In this document: positions 15,028 through 22,051 of the stretch, piece after piece | How the letters are laid out: every line of letters begins with the position of its first letter | How positions within the stretch are numbered: position 1 is the stretch's first letter | Assembly (NCBI RefSeq): GCF_962719845.1 | Contig: NZ_CAUIYF010000020.1 | Location: 1-22,051 of the forward strand | Source of the DNA: Neisseria uirgultaei | Lineage (GTDB): Bacteria; Pseudomonadota; Gammaproteobacteria; Burkholderiales; Neisseriaceae | DNA: 22,051 nt | Direction: 5' to 3' | Made by a program: the position numbers and the translations under genes | The notes under the pieces: generated by a model | What the model saw: the letters and a program-made list of their open reading frames with translations, nothing else | Database searches by the model: none | What the model was told of the DNA's origin: nothing

Positions 15028-15741
15028 CTATCGTTTGCGTACGGCTGCGGCGGCGCGTTTTGCCGCCGGGCTGCCGGGATAGGTCTGTATCAGGCTGCGC
15101 CAAGTCGCCCTTGCAATGTCTTTCTGCTGCAACCTGTATTGGCATTCGCCGATTTTGAATATGGCTTCGGGCGCGGTTGGGCTGTCTTTGAAACGGTTGG
15201 CGTAACGCCCTCCGATTTCGATGACGGATTCACAGTTCCCCATACGCGCCCTGCTTTGCAGCAACAGGTACATACTGCGTTGCGCGATGCTGCCGCCGTC
15301 TCCACCATCCGCGCCTTTCAGCAGGGCGGCAGCGGCGGCGAACCTGCCGTTTTGATAGTGTTTGAGTGCCTGATTGTAGAGGTTTTGTGCGGTTTCGACG
15401 GTATGTGCGGATGCGCTGCCGCCTTCGGTATTGAGGTAATGCTCTTTCAACTTGCGGTCGTCGAGTTTTTGGACGTATGCCCTGCCGGAAGGGTGTGTTT
15501 TCGCATGCTCCAGTGCTTTGACTTTGCCGTTTAAGGTTTCCACTTCGTTCGACAGCCGGATAATCCTGTTTTCCAAATCGTCCAAACGGTCTTGCAGAGT
15601 GGGAACGGGATAGGGAATGCCGTCTGAAGCATTTTCCCGTGTCGGCATTTCGGTTCGGCTGCCTGTCGGAACGGGTGAAACGGAAGCACAGGCGGCAGAC
15701 ACAGACAGCCAAATGATAAAAAGCGGTAATCGGGTCTTCAT
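15028..15741 (-). CDS. Exported coiled-coil/TPR protein, CpoB/YbgF-like
   Basis: A 237-residue envelope protein. It has an N-terminal signal (MKTRLPLFIIWLSVSAAC). Cys18 could be a lipidation site, but the box SAAC is atypical, so a plain cleavage after ACA is also possible. A coiled coil follows at about 48-80 (LQDRLDDLENRIIRLSNEVETLNGKVKALEH), then tetratricopeptide-like repeats from about 117 to the end (ALKHYQNGRFAAAAALLKG, SPTAPEAIFKIGECQY, SPAAKRAAAAVRK). This is the layout of CpoB/YbgF, which couples outer-membrane constriction to septal wall synthesis; role here is inference. The start overlaps the methyltransferase stop as TAATG. A DUS (15617-15628) lies in the coding part and encodes ASDGI. 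Confidence 0.8.
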   Translation of the reverse strand: MKTRLPLFIIWLSVSAACASVSPVPTGSRTEMPTRENASDGIPYPVPTLQDRLDDLENRIIRLSNEVETLNGKVKALEHAKTHPSGRAYVQKLDDRKLKEHYLNTEGGSASAHTVETAQNLYNQALKHYQNGRFAAAAALLKGADGGDGGSIAQRSMYLLLQSRARMGNCESVIEIGGRYANRFKDSPTAPEAIFKIGECQYRLQQKDIARATWRSLIQTYPGSPAAKRAAAAVRKR

Positions 15742-16409
15742 TATTTTTTCAGAAGCAGGGTCAAACCGTCGCCGACGGGCAGGGTGATGGGGACGATGCG
15801 CGGGTCGTTCGGCAGGTTTTGATTGAAATCTTTGAGAATTTTGATGCTGGGCGGCGTATCGGAAGCCTCCTCGCGCATCACCCTTCCGTTCAGCAAAATA
15901 TTGTCGATGGCGATGATGCCGCCTTGCCGGACAAGCTTGAGGCAACGCTCGAAATATTGCGGCGTGGGCGGTTTGTCTGCGTCTATCAGTGCCAAATCGT
16001 AGCTTCCGGCTTTACCCTGTGCAATCAAATCATCCAATGTCAGCAATGCGGGTTGCAGGTGCAGGCTGATTTTATGTGCCACACCGGCCTCGTTCCAAAC
16101 CTGACGCGCCGTATCGGTAAAGGTTACATTGATGTCGCAGGCGGTAATCCGCCCGTGTTCGGGCAACGCCAATGCAAGCGCGGTGCTGCTGTATCCGGTA
16201 AACACGCCGATTTCCAGATATTTTTCCGCACGGATCAGCTTTGCCAGCCAAACCAAAACCGCCGCCTGTTCGCGCGCAATCGCCATTTTGCCCATACGGT
16301 GATGCCCGGTTTTCTCGCGCAGCCGCGTCAAAACGGGATGTTCGGGTTCGCCGATGCTGTTCAAATAGTTTTGCAGGTCGGGGGCGACATTGGACAGATG
16401 GGTCGTCAT
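15741..16409 (-). CDS. SAM-dependent O-methyltransferase (COMT/CCoAOMT-like)
   Basis: A 222-residue class I methyltransferase of the Methyltransf_3 type. The SAM-binding loop is LEIGVFTGYSSTALALALP (about 86-104), the acidic residue after strand 2 is in ITACDIN, and the metal/catalytic segment is DLALIDADKPP with the family's D-A-D-K; IIAIDNILLNGRV follows. These enzymes use Mg2+ and methylate catechol-like hydroxyls, but bacterial members often have unknown substrates. It starts 10 bases after the DUF3460 stop with a poor ribosome site, and its TAA overlaps the next ATG by one base, so all three are probably translated in a coupled way. Confidence 0.9.
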   Translation of the reverse strand: MTTHLSNVAPDLQNYLNSIGEPEHPVLTRLREKTGHHRMGKMAIAREQAAVLVWLAKLIRAEKYLEIGVFTGYSSTALALALPEHGRITACDINVTFTDTARQVWNEAGVAHKISLHLQPALLTLDDLIAQGKAGSYDLALIDADKPPTPQYFERCLKLVRQGGIIAIDNILLNGRVMREEASDTPPSIKILKDFNQNLPNDPRIVPITLPVGDGLTLLLKK

Positions 16410-16419
16410 TTCGGCGGAT

Positions 16420-16605
16420 TCAGTCTTGGTAATAGGTATAAGGTTTTTTCGCTACTTTCGCCGCCTCGAAGTTTTCCTGTTCTTCGGGATTGAGTTCAAC
16501 ATCCCACAAAAGCCCCCTGTTTTCCAAACGCTGCTGTTCCAACTCAGGTTTTTCTTCAATCAGGCGGTTGAGGAATTGTGTGGCATCGGATTGGTAGTGA
16601 TACAT
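16420..16605 (-). CDS. DUF3460 family protein
   Basis: A 61-residue protein with the family pattern: YQSDATQFLNRLIEEKPELEQQRLENRGLLWD, then a polar acidic stretch and a YTYYQD end. DUF3460 proteins are short, found in beta-proteobacteria and of unknown function. The ATG has GGAG eight bases before it and a TATAAT-type promoter upstream. It heads the cluster with the methyltransferase, TPR protein and purE. Confidence 0.85.
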   Translation of the reverse strand: MYHYQSDATQFLNRLIEEKPELEQQRLENRGLLWDVELNPEEQENFEAAKVAKKPYTYYQD

Positions 16606-16637
16606 CTTTGTGCTCCAATTTTACGGAATATGGCGTG

Positions 16638-16666
16638 ATTATACTGGTATTTTCCAAACGGGATAA
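16638..16666 (-). promoter_or_regulatory. Promoter of the DUF3460-methyltransferase-TPR-purE cluster
   Basis: On the minus strand: a perfect -10 TATAAT (16638-16643), 17-bp spacer, and a -35 TTATCC (16661-16666, 4 of 6). The start is near 16631, about 25 bases ahead of the DUF3460 ATG. It is divergent from mutL. Confidence 0.6.
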
Positions 16667-16748
16667 ACGGCTTTTATCAAGAATACAGGCAGAAAAGTAA
16701 GGGGTTTTATTATAGAATGAAGCGTTTTTTGAAACGGAAGCCCATGCC

Positions 16749-18725
16749 ATGTCCCGAATTGCCACCCTGCCCGACCATCTTGTCAACCAAATCGCCGCCG
16801 GCGAAGTGGTCGAACGCCCTGCCAACGCTTTGAAAGAAATCGTTGAAAACAGTATCGATGCAGGCGCGACGGCGATTGATGTCGAACTGGCGGGCGGCGG
16901 CATCCGTCTCATCCGCGTCAGCGACAACGGCAGCGGTATCCATCCGGACGACATCGGGCTTGCGCTCCACCGCCACGCCACCAGCAAAATCAAAACCTTA
17001 AACGATTTGGAACACGTCGCCAGCATGGGCTTTCGCGGCGAAGGCTTGGCCAGTATCGCCTCCGTCAGCCGCCTGACCCTGACCAGCCGTCAAGAAGACA
17101 GTTCGCACGCGACCCAAGTCAAAGCAGAAGACGGCAAACTCAGCAGCCCCACTGCCGCCGCCCACCCCGTCGGCACCACCATCGAAGCCGCCGAACTCTT
17201 CTTCAATACCCCTGCGCGGCGCAAGTTCCTCAAATCCGAAAACACCGAATACGCCCACTGCGCCACGATGCTCGAACGCCTCGCGCTGGCGCATCCGCAC
17301 ATCGCTTTCTCGCTCAAACGAGACAGCAAACAAGTGTTCAAACTTCCTGCACAAAGCCTGCATGAACGTATTGCCGCCATTGTCGGCGATGACTTTCAGA
17401 CGGCATCTCTGGAAATCGACAGCGGCAACGGCGCATTGCGGCTCTATGGCGCGATTGCCAAGCCGACTTTCGCCAAAGGCAAAACCGACAAACAATACTG
17501 CTTCGTCAACCATCGTTTTGTGCGCGACAAAGTGATGCTCCACGCCGTCAAACAGGCATACCGGGACGTATTGCACAACGCCCTCACCCCTGCTTTCGTC
17601 CTCTTCCTCGACCTGCCGCCCGAAGCCGTGGATGTCAACGTCCACCCGACCAAAACCGAAATCCGATTCCGCGACAGCCGCCAAATTCACCAACTGATAT
17701 TCCACACGCTCGACAAAGCCCTTGCCGACACGCGTGCCGACCTGACCGAAAGCGTGAGCAACGCAGGCGAAGTGTTGCATGACATTACCGGCGTTACGCC
17801 TGCCCCAATGCCGTCTGAAAACGACAGCGAAAATCTGTTTGATAGCGCATCCAACTACCCGACAGGCAACAAACCCGATACACGCAATGCCTTTGGTTCA
17901 TCAGGCAAAACCGCGCCCATGCCTTACCAAGCCGCGCGTGCGCCGCAACAACACAGCCTCTCCCTGCGCGAAAGCCGCGCGGCCATGAATACTTACGCCG
18001 AGCTTTACAAAAAAACCGACGACATCGACCTTGAGTTAAGCCAATTCGAACAGGCACGTTTCGGCAATATGCCGTCTGAAATGCCTATTCCCCAAACAGA
18101 TACGCCGCTTTCAGACGGCATCTCATCCCAATCCGAACTGCCGCCGCTCGGTTTTGCCATTGCCCAATTACTTGGCATCTACATCCTTGCCCAAGCCGAA
18201 GACAGCCTGCTGCTCATCGATATGCACGCTGCCGCCGAACGCGTCAACTACGAGAAAATGAAACGCCAACGTCAGGAAAACGGCAACCTGCAAAGCCAAC
18301 GCCTGCTTATTCCCGTAACCTTTGCCGCGTCCCACGAAGAATGCGCCGCCCTCGCCGATCATGCCGATGCACTGGCAGGCTTCGGGCTGGAACTGTCCGA
18401 CATGGGTAGCAATACCCTCGCCGTCCGCGCTGTCCCCGCCATGCTCGGCAAAGCCGACGTCGTTTCGCTCGCCAAAGACGTATTAGGCGAACTCGCCCAA
18501 GTCGGCAGCAGCCAAACCATCGAGGAACACGAAAACCACATCCTCGCCAGCATGTCCTGCCACGGTTCCGTCCGCGCCGGCCGCCAACTTACCCTGCCGG
18601 AAATGAATGCGCTCCTGCGCGATATGGAAAATACGCCGCGCAGCAACCAGTGCAACCACGGCCGCCCGACATGGGTCAAACTGACTTTAAAAGAATTGGA
18701 TGCCTTGTTTTTACGTGGACAGTGA
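16749..18725 (+). CDS. mutL: DNA mismatch repair protein MutL (endonuclease type)
   Basis: A 658-residue GHKL-ATPase that links MutS mismatch recognition to strand removal. N-terminal ATPase motifs: KEIVENSIDAGA with Glu30 and Asn34, DNGSGI (59-64), HATSKI (76-81), GFRGEGLASI (94-103). A disordered linker runs about 350-470 and holds inverted DUS copies. The C-terminal dimer domain carries DMHAAAERVNYE at 491-502, which fits the metal site DxHAxxExxxxE of MutL proteins that nick DNA themselves, together with SCHGSVRAG and CNHGRPTW. This agrees with the lack of mutH in Neisseria and with reports of nuclease activity in gonococcal MutL. E. coli MutL (615) lacks this motif. Confidence 0.97.
   Translation: MSRIATLPDHLVNQIAAGEVVERPANALKEIVENSIDAGATAIDVELAGGGIRLIRVSDNGSGIHPDDIGLALHRHATSKIKTLNDLEHVASMGFRGEGLASIASVSRLTLTSRQEDSSHATQVKAEDGKLSSPTAAAHPVGTTIEAAELFFNTPARRKFLKSENTEYAHCATMLERLALAHPHIAFSLKRDSKQVFKLPAQSLHERIAAIVGDDFQTASLEIDSGNGALRLYGAIAKPTFAKGKTDKQYCFVNHRFVRDKVMLHAVKQAYRDVLHNALTPAFVLFLDLPPEAVDVNVHPTKTEIRFRDSRQIHQLIFHTLDKALADTRADLTESVSNAGEVLHDITGVTPAPMPSENDSENLFDSASNYPTGNKPDTRNAFGSSGKTAPMPYQAARAPQQHSLSLRESRAAMNTYAELYKKTDDIDLELSQFEQARFGNMPSEMPIPQTDTPLSDGISSQSELPPLGFAIAQLLGIYILAQAEDSLLLIDMHAAAERVNYEKMKRQRQENGNLQSQRLLIPVTFAASHEECAALADHADALAGFGLELSDMGSNTLAVRAVPAMLGKADVVSLAKDVLGELAQVGSSQTIEEHENHILASMSCHGSVRAGRQLTLPEMNALLRDMENTPRSNQCNHGRPTWVKLTLKELDALFLRGQ
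18069..18121. repeat. Inverted DUS pair inside mutL linker
   Basis: DUS at 18069-18080 and the inverse at 18110-18121, in frame in the mutL linker, coding for MPSE and SDGI. They could pair in the message (29-base loop). Further copies lie at 17395-17406 and 17808-17819. Confidence 0.9.
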
Positions 18726-18730
18726 ACCCC

Positions 18731-18760
18731 TTCGTGAGCCGGTTCGAAAAATGCTAGAAT
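18731..18760 (+). promoter_or_regulatory. Candidate promoter of dnaX
   Basis: TAGAAT (18755-18760) with a loose TTCGTG (18731-18736) 18 bp upstream, in the gap between mutL and dnaX. The -35 is poor; read-through from mutL is also possible, since no terminator is seen between them. Confidence 0.35.
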
Positions 18761-18812
18761 ACGCGCCCGGATACGTCCCGAACGGACAAAACGCTTAATC
18801 AAAGAGAAAAAT

Positions 18813-20942
18813 ATGGCTTATCAAGTTCTTGCACGAAAATGGCGTCCGAAAACCTTTTCCGACCTAGTCGGTCAGGAACACGTCGTCAAAGCCTTGCGCA
18901 ACGCGCTGGACGAAGGCAGGCTGCACCACGCCTACCTGCTGACCGGTACGCGCGGCGTGGGCAAAACCACCATCGCCCGCATCCTTGCCAAAAGCCTCAA
19001 CTGCGAAAACGCGCAACACGGCGAACCTTGCGGCGTATGCGAAAGCTGTACGCAGATCGATGCCGGACGCTACGTTGACCTGCTGGAAATCGACGCCGCC
19101 TCCAACACAGGCATCGACAACATCCGCGAAGTATTGGAAAACGCCCAATATGCACCGACTGCCGGCAAATACAAAGTCTATATCATCGACGAAGTGCATA
19201 TGCTTTCCAAAAGCGCGTTCAACGCCATGCTCAAAACGCTGGAAGAGCCGCCCGAACACGTCAAATTCATCCTTGCCACGACCGATCCGCATAAAGTCCC
19301 CGTTACCGTCTTGAGCCGCTGCCTACAATTTGTCTTGCGCAACATGACTTCGCAGCAGGTTGCCGACCACCTTGCCTACGTCCTCGACAGCGAAAAAATC
19401 GCCTACGACCCCCCCGCCCTGAAACTTTTGGGACGCGCCGCCGCCGGATCGATGCGCGATGCCTTGAGCCTGCTCGACCAGGCCATCGCCCTGGGTTCGG
19501 GGAAAGTTGCCGAAAACGATGTCCGCCAAATGATCGGCGCGGTTGACAAACAATACCTGTACGAACTGCTGACAGGCATCGTCAATCAAGACGGCGAAGC
19601 CCTGACCGCAAAAGCGCGGGAAATGGCGGTGTGTGCCGTCGGCTTTGACAACGCCTTGGGCGAACTCGCCATACTCCTGCAACAACTCGCCCTGATACAG
19701 GCAGTCCCCTCCGCCTTGGCGCACGACGACCCCGATTCCGATATTTTGCACCGCCTCGCCCAAAACATAAGCGGCGAACAAATCCAGCTTTACTACCAAA
19801 TCGCCGTCCACGGCAAACGCGACCTGAGCCTCGCCCCCGACGAATACGCCGGCTTTATGATGACCCTGCTGCGTATGCTGGCGTTCGCACCCTTGGCGGC
19901 AGCTTCGTGTGATGCAAACGCCGTGATTGAAAATACCGAACTTCAATCCCCATCGGCACAAACCGCCGAAAAGGAAACCGCCGCAAAAAAGCCCCAACCG
20001 CGCCCTGAAGCAGAAACCACCCAAACGCCCGTTCAGACGGCATCCGCAGCGGCAATGCCGTCTGAAAGCAAAACCGCCGAACCCGTTACCAATCAAGAAA
20101 ACAACGATGTTCCGCCTTGGGAAGACGCGCCGAACGAAGCCCAAACCGCAGCCTGCACGGCGCAAGCATCGGCAAAAAGCATTCAGACGGCATCCGAAGC
20201 CGAAACGCCGCCCGAAAACCAAGTTTCCAAGAACAAGGCAGCCGGCAACGAAACCAATGCCCCCTTGTCCGAAGTGCCGTCTGAAAACCCCATTCAGGCA
20301 ACACCGAATGATGAAGCCGTTGAAACGGAAACATTTGCACACGAAGCCCCTACAGAACCTTTCTACGGTTACGGCTTTCCGGATAATGACTGCCCCGTAG
20401 AAGACAACGCAGAAATCCCGCCGCCCGATTGGGAACACGCCGCCCCTGCCGATACCGCAGGAGGAGGCGCGGACGAAGAAGCAGAAGCGGGCGGCATCGG
20501 CGGAAACAACACGCCGTCCGCCCCGCCGCCCGAATTTTCCACCGAAAACTGGGCAGCCATCGTCCGGCACTTCGCCCGCAAACTCGGCGCGGCGCAAATG
20601 CCGGCGCAACACTCCGCGTGGACGGAATACCATCCCGACACCGGCCTGATGGTTTTGGCGATGACCGCCGAAGCCCGCGCCACCGCCGACAAAAAACGTC
20701 TCGACAAAATCCGCGACACCCTCGCCCAAGCCTACGGGCTGCAACTCACACTGCAAACCCAAGACTGGCAGGACGAAGCCGGCCGGGAAACCCCCGCAAT
20801 GCAGGACAAGCGCGTCCAAGCCGAAGACAGGCAAACAGCACAAGCATTGCTCGAAGCCGACCCCGCCGCACAAAAAATCCTCCAAGCATTCGGCGCGCAA
20901 TGGCAGCCCGAATCACTGGAATTGGCGGCAAACCGGCCATAA
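18813..20942 (+). CDS. dnaX: DNA polymerase III clamp-loader subunit tau/gamma
   Basis: A 709-residue (tau) clamp-loader ATPase that loads the sliding clamp and ties polymerase cores to the helicase. Features: MAYQVLARKWRPKTFSDLVGQ at the start; Walker A GTRGVGKT (45-52); zinc Cys at 64, 73, 76 and 79; Walker B IIDEVH (124-129); LATTDPHKVPVTVLSRC with the SRC finger at 168-170. The AAA+ and collar domains end near 370. A long Ala/Pro/Glu linker follows to about 570, then the tau-specific C-terminal part from about 580. Codons 391-393 read GCA AAA AAG, a slippery site giving a predicted 398-residue gamma-like product. Four DUS copies sit in the linker. E. coli tau has 643 residues. Confidence 0.97.
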   Translation: MAYQVLARKWRPKTFSDLVGQEHVVKALRNALDEGRLHHAYLLTGTRGVGKTTIARILAKSLNCENAQHGEPCGVCESCTQIDAGRYVDLLEIDAASNTGIDNIREVLENAQYAPTAGKYKVYIIDEVHMLSKSAFNAMLKTLEEPPEHVKFILATTDPHKVPVTVLSRCLQFVLRNMTSQQVADHLAYVLDSEKIAYDPPALKLLGRAAAGSMRDALSLLDQAIALGSGKVAENDVRQMIGAVDKQYLYELLTGIVNQDGEALTAKAREMAVCAVGFDNALGELAILLQQLALIQAVPSALAHDDPDSDILHRLAQNISGEQIQLYYQIAVHGKRDLSLAPDEYAGFMMTLLRMLAFAPLAAASCDANAVIENTELQSPSAQTAEKETAAKKPQPRPEAETTQTPVQTASAAAMPSESKTAEPVTNQENNDVPPWEDAPNEAQTAACTAQASAKSIQTASEAETPPENQVSKNKAAGNETNAPLSEVPSENPIQATPNDEAVETETFAHEAPTEPFYGYGFPDNDCPVEDNAEIPPPDWEHAAPADTAGGGADEEAEAGGIGGNNTPSAPPPEFSTENWAAIVRHFARKLGAAQMPAQHSAWTEYHPDTGLMVLAMTAEARATADKKRLDKIRDTLAQAYGLQLTLQTQDWQDEAGRETPAMQDKRVQAEDRQTAQALLEADPAAQKILQAFGAQWQPESLELAANRP
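19971..20008 (+). other. Predicted -1 ribosomal frameshift site in dnaX
   Basis: The heptamer A AAA AAG (19985-19991) is in the right phase in codons GCA AAA AAG. An SD-like AAGGA (19971-19975) lies 9 bases upstream. A -1 slip gives GCC CCA ACC GCG CCC then TGA at 20006-20008. E. coli dnaX uses the same GCA AAA AAG with an SD-like stimulator about 10 bases upstream. A close downstream stem-loop, present in E. coli, is not obvious here. Confidence 0.75.
20032..20066. repeat. Inverted DUS pair inside dnaX linker
   Basis: TTCAGACGGCAT and ATGCCGTCTGAA around an 11-base loop, in frame in the dnaX linker, about 40 bases after the slippery site. Two more copies, one with a G start, lie at 20182-20193 and 20274-20285. 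Confidence 0.9.
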
Positions 20943-20950
20943 ACAGATAT

Positions 20951-20979
20951 AATGCCGCCCGAACCCTTCGGACGGCATT
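20951..20979 (+). terminator. DUS-like hairpin between dnaX and ybaB
   Basis: AATGCCGCCCGAA and TTCGGACGGCATT form a 12-bp stem with one mismatch and a 3-base loop. It resembles an inverted DUS pair but has a base change that is the same in both arms. No strong T-run follows, so it may only weaken read-through into ybaB. Confidence 0.5.
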
Positions 20980-21021
20980 GCCGTTTCCCTCATCCAATCA
21001 AAACAGACAGGAGTTTTACCA

Positions 21022-21357
21022 ATGTTCGGAAAAGCCGGATTAGGCGGCCTGATGAAACAGGCGCAGCAAATGCAGGAAAATATGAAAAAAGCGCAAGCCA
21101 AACTTGCCGAAACCGAAATCGAAGGCGAAGCAGGCAACGGCTTGGTCAAAATCACAATGACCTGCGCGCACGAAGTACGCAAAATCGACATCAGCCCCGA
21201 TTTGATTCAAGAAGCCGCTGACGACAAAGAAATGCTCGAAGACCTCATCCTCGCCGCCCTCAAATCCGCCCGGGGCAAAGCCGAAGAAACCGCAAACAAA
21301 ACAATGGGCGCATTCACCCAAGGTCTGCCCCCCGGAGTGGGCGACTTCTTCCGCTGA
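21022..21357 (+). CDS. Nucleoid-associated protein, YbaB/EbfC family
   Basis: A 111-residue DNA-binding protein of the usual family size (E. coli YbaB 109). It starts with FGKAGLGGLMKQAQQMQENMKKAQ (helix-rich), has the central VKITMTCAHEVRKIDISPDLI strands, and ends GLPPGVGDFFR. The family forms dimers that bind DNA with little sequence preference. The neighbourhood dnaX-ybaB is conserved widely (followed by recR in E. coli; recR is not in this window). AGGAG is eight bases before the ATG. Confidence 0.95.
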   Translation: MFGKAGLGGLMKQAQQMQENMKKAQAKLAETEIEGEAGNGLVKITMTCAHEVRKIDISPDLIQEAADDKEMLEDLILAALKSARGKAEETANKTMGAFTQGLPPGVGDFFR

Positions 21358-21369
21358 TCCCCGACCGTC

Positions 21370-21926
21370 ATTACCGCGAACGCGGGAATGACGGAGGGCA
21401 ATGCCGTCTGAAACTTCGTCATTCCCGCGCAAGCGGGAATCCGATAACCGAAAAACCACAGGAATCTATCGAAAAAAACACAAACCCCCATACCGTCATT
21501 CCCGCGCAGGCGGGAATCCAGAAACGCAACACAACAGGAATCTATCGGAAAAAACACAAACCCACACACCGTCATTCCCGCGAACGCGGGAATCTAGAAT
21601 GTAGAACCTGAGAAACCGTTTTATCCGATAAATTTCCGTGCCGACGGGTCTGGATTCCCGCTTTCGCGGGAATGACGGCATCAGTTTGCAGGATTCGGCG
21701 GAAACGGTAAAAACAGCAAGAATGATAAGAACGTAAAAACGGCAAAAATAGCGGGAATCGGCAGACTGAAGCCTACCCTGCCATTATTTACACGTCCGTA
21801 CCGCTTAAATGCCGTCTGAAACTTCGTCATTCCCGCGAACGCGGGAATCCGATAACCGAAAAACCACAGGAATCCATCGGAAAAAACACAACCCCCACCG
21901 ACCGTCATTCCCGCGAAAGCGGGAAT
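21370..21926. repeat. NIME array with seven dRS3 repeats
   Basis: A gene-free stretch (21358-22051). dRS3 palindromes lie at 21370-21389 (one base off the motif), 21421-21440, 21498-21517, 21574-21593, 21654-21673, 21829-21848 and 21907-21926. A block of about 110 bp starting with a DUS at 21401 is repeated in direct orientation from 21810. The RS spacers are inverted copies of those in the array at 470-830. Bases 21927-22041 hold nothing I can support. Confidence 0.9.
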
Positions 21927-22041
21927 CCGGAACCTCTAAACTTTCAGATAATCTTTGAATATTGCCGCCTCCACCAATCCACCCACACCAACCCAAAGCC
22001 CCAAACACCCCCTCCCTCAAAATCATCCAATAATGTAAAAT

Positions 22042-22051
22042 CCCCCCCCCC
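22042..22051. repeat. C10 homopolymer at the window edge
   Basis: Ten C at the very end, after TAATGTAAAAT. The true length is unknown because the window stops here. Such tracts are often phase-variable in Neisseria, but it could also be where an assembly broke. Confidence 0.5.

Noticed and set aside
14981..15145. Upstream extension of the purE frame
   Set aside because: A perfect AGGAGG sits at the inner ATG, and the extension lacks homology and overlaps the TPR gene.
19323..20900. A 525-codon minus-strand frame opposite dnaX
   Set aside because: Shadow of dnaX; the protein is low-complexity Gly/Phe/Arg/Cys without domain signs.

Overview
The window is a piece of a Neisseria chromosome. 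The evidence is the many copies of the 12-bp DNA uptake sequence (DUS, ATGCCGTCTGAA, the 'AT' dialect), often as inverted pairs behind genes; a Correia repeat-enclosed element; and dRS3/NIME repeat arrays at both ends. Together these point to the N. meningitidis / N. gonorrhoeae / N. lactamica group. Species assignment is inference. The repeats and a C10 run at the right edge suggest that the window may be a whole contig broken at repeats.

Left part (1-5523, all genes on the minus strand): rubredoxin with a shortened Correia element just upstream, a NIME array, an acyl-CoA dehydrogenase homologue, an AhpD-like protein, a small DUF2628-type membrane protein, the quinone-linked D-lactate dehydrogenase (dld) and a small lipoprotein. 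Intergenic 5524-6101 holds the 4.5S signal recognition particle RNA (minus strand) with a clear promoter, and a candidate promoter for the next gene.

Middle (6102-12868): a very large FAD/Fe-S/CCG-domain oxidoreductase of the DUF3683/YdiJ type, an AT-rich segment with a foreign-looking membrane protein and a 20-codon ORF that overlaps dusC, then dusC, two very small minus-strand genes (one a 47-residue Cys-rich protein), and greA. The greA leader has a strong promoter followed at once by an intrinsic terminator.

Right part (13058-22051): aroA; a minus-strand cluster DUF3460 protein - O-methyltransferase - TPR envelope protein - purE; then plus-strand mutL, dnaX and ybaB, and a second NIME array. 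dnaX carries an A AAA AAG slippery site in frame, with an upstream Shine-Dalgarno-like motif and a -1 frame stop shortly after, so a shortened gamma-like subunit is likely. mutL and dnaX carry clusters of DUS in their disordered linkers.

Functionally the left and middle parts are dominated by respiratory 2-hydroxyacid oxidation (D-lactate and a second 2-hydroxyacid-type dehydrogenase). The right part is information processing and biosynthesis: replication clamp loader, mismatch repair, transcription elongation, tRNA modification, and shikimate and purine synthesis. I see no tRNA, transposase, CRISPR array or prophage gene. The most interesting non-coding signals are the dnaX recoding site and the greA leader attenuator.
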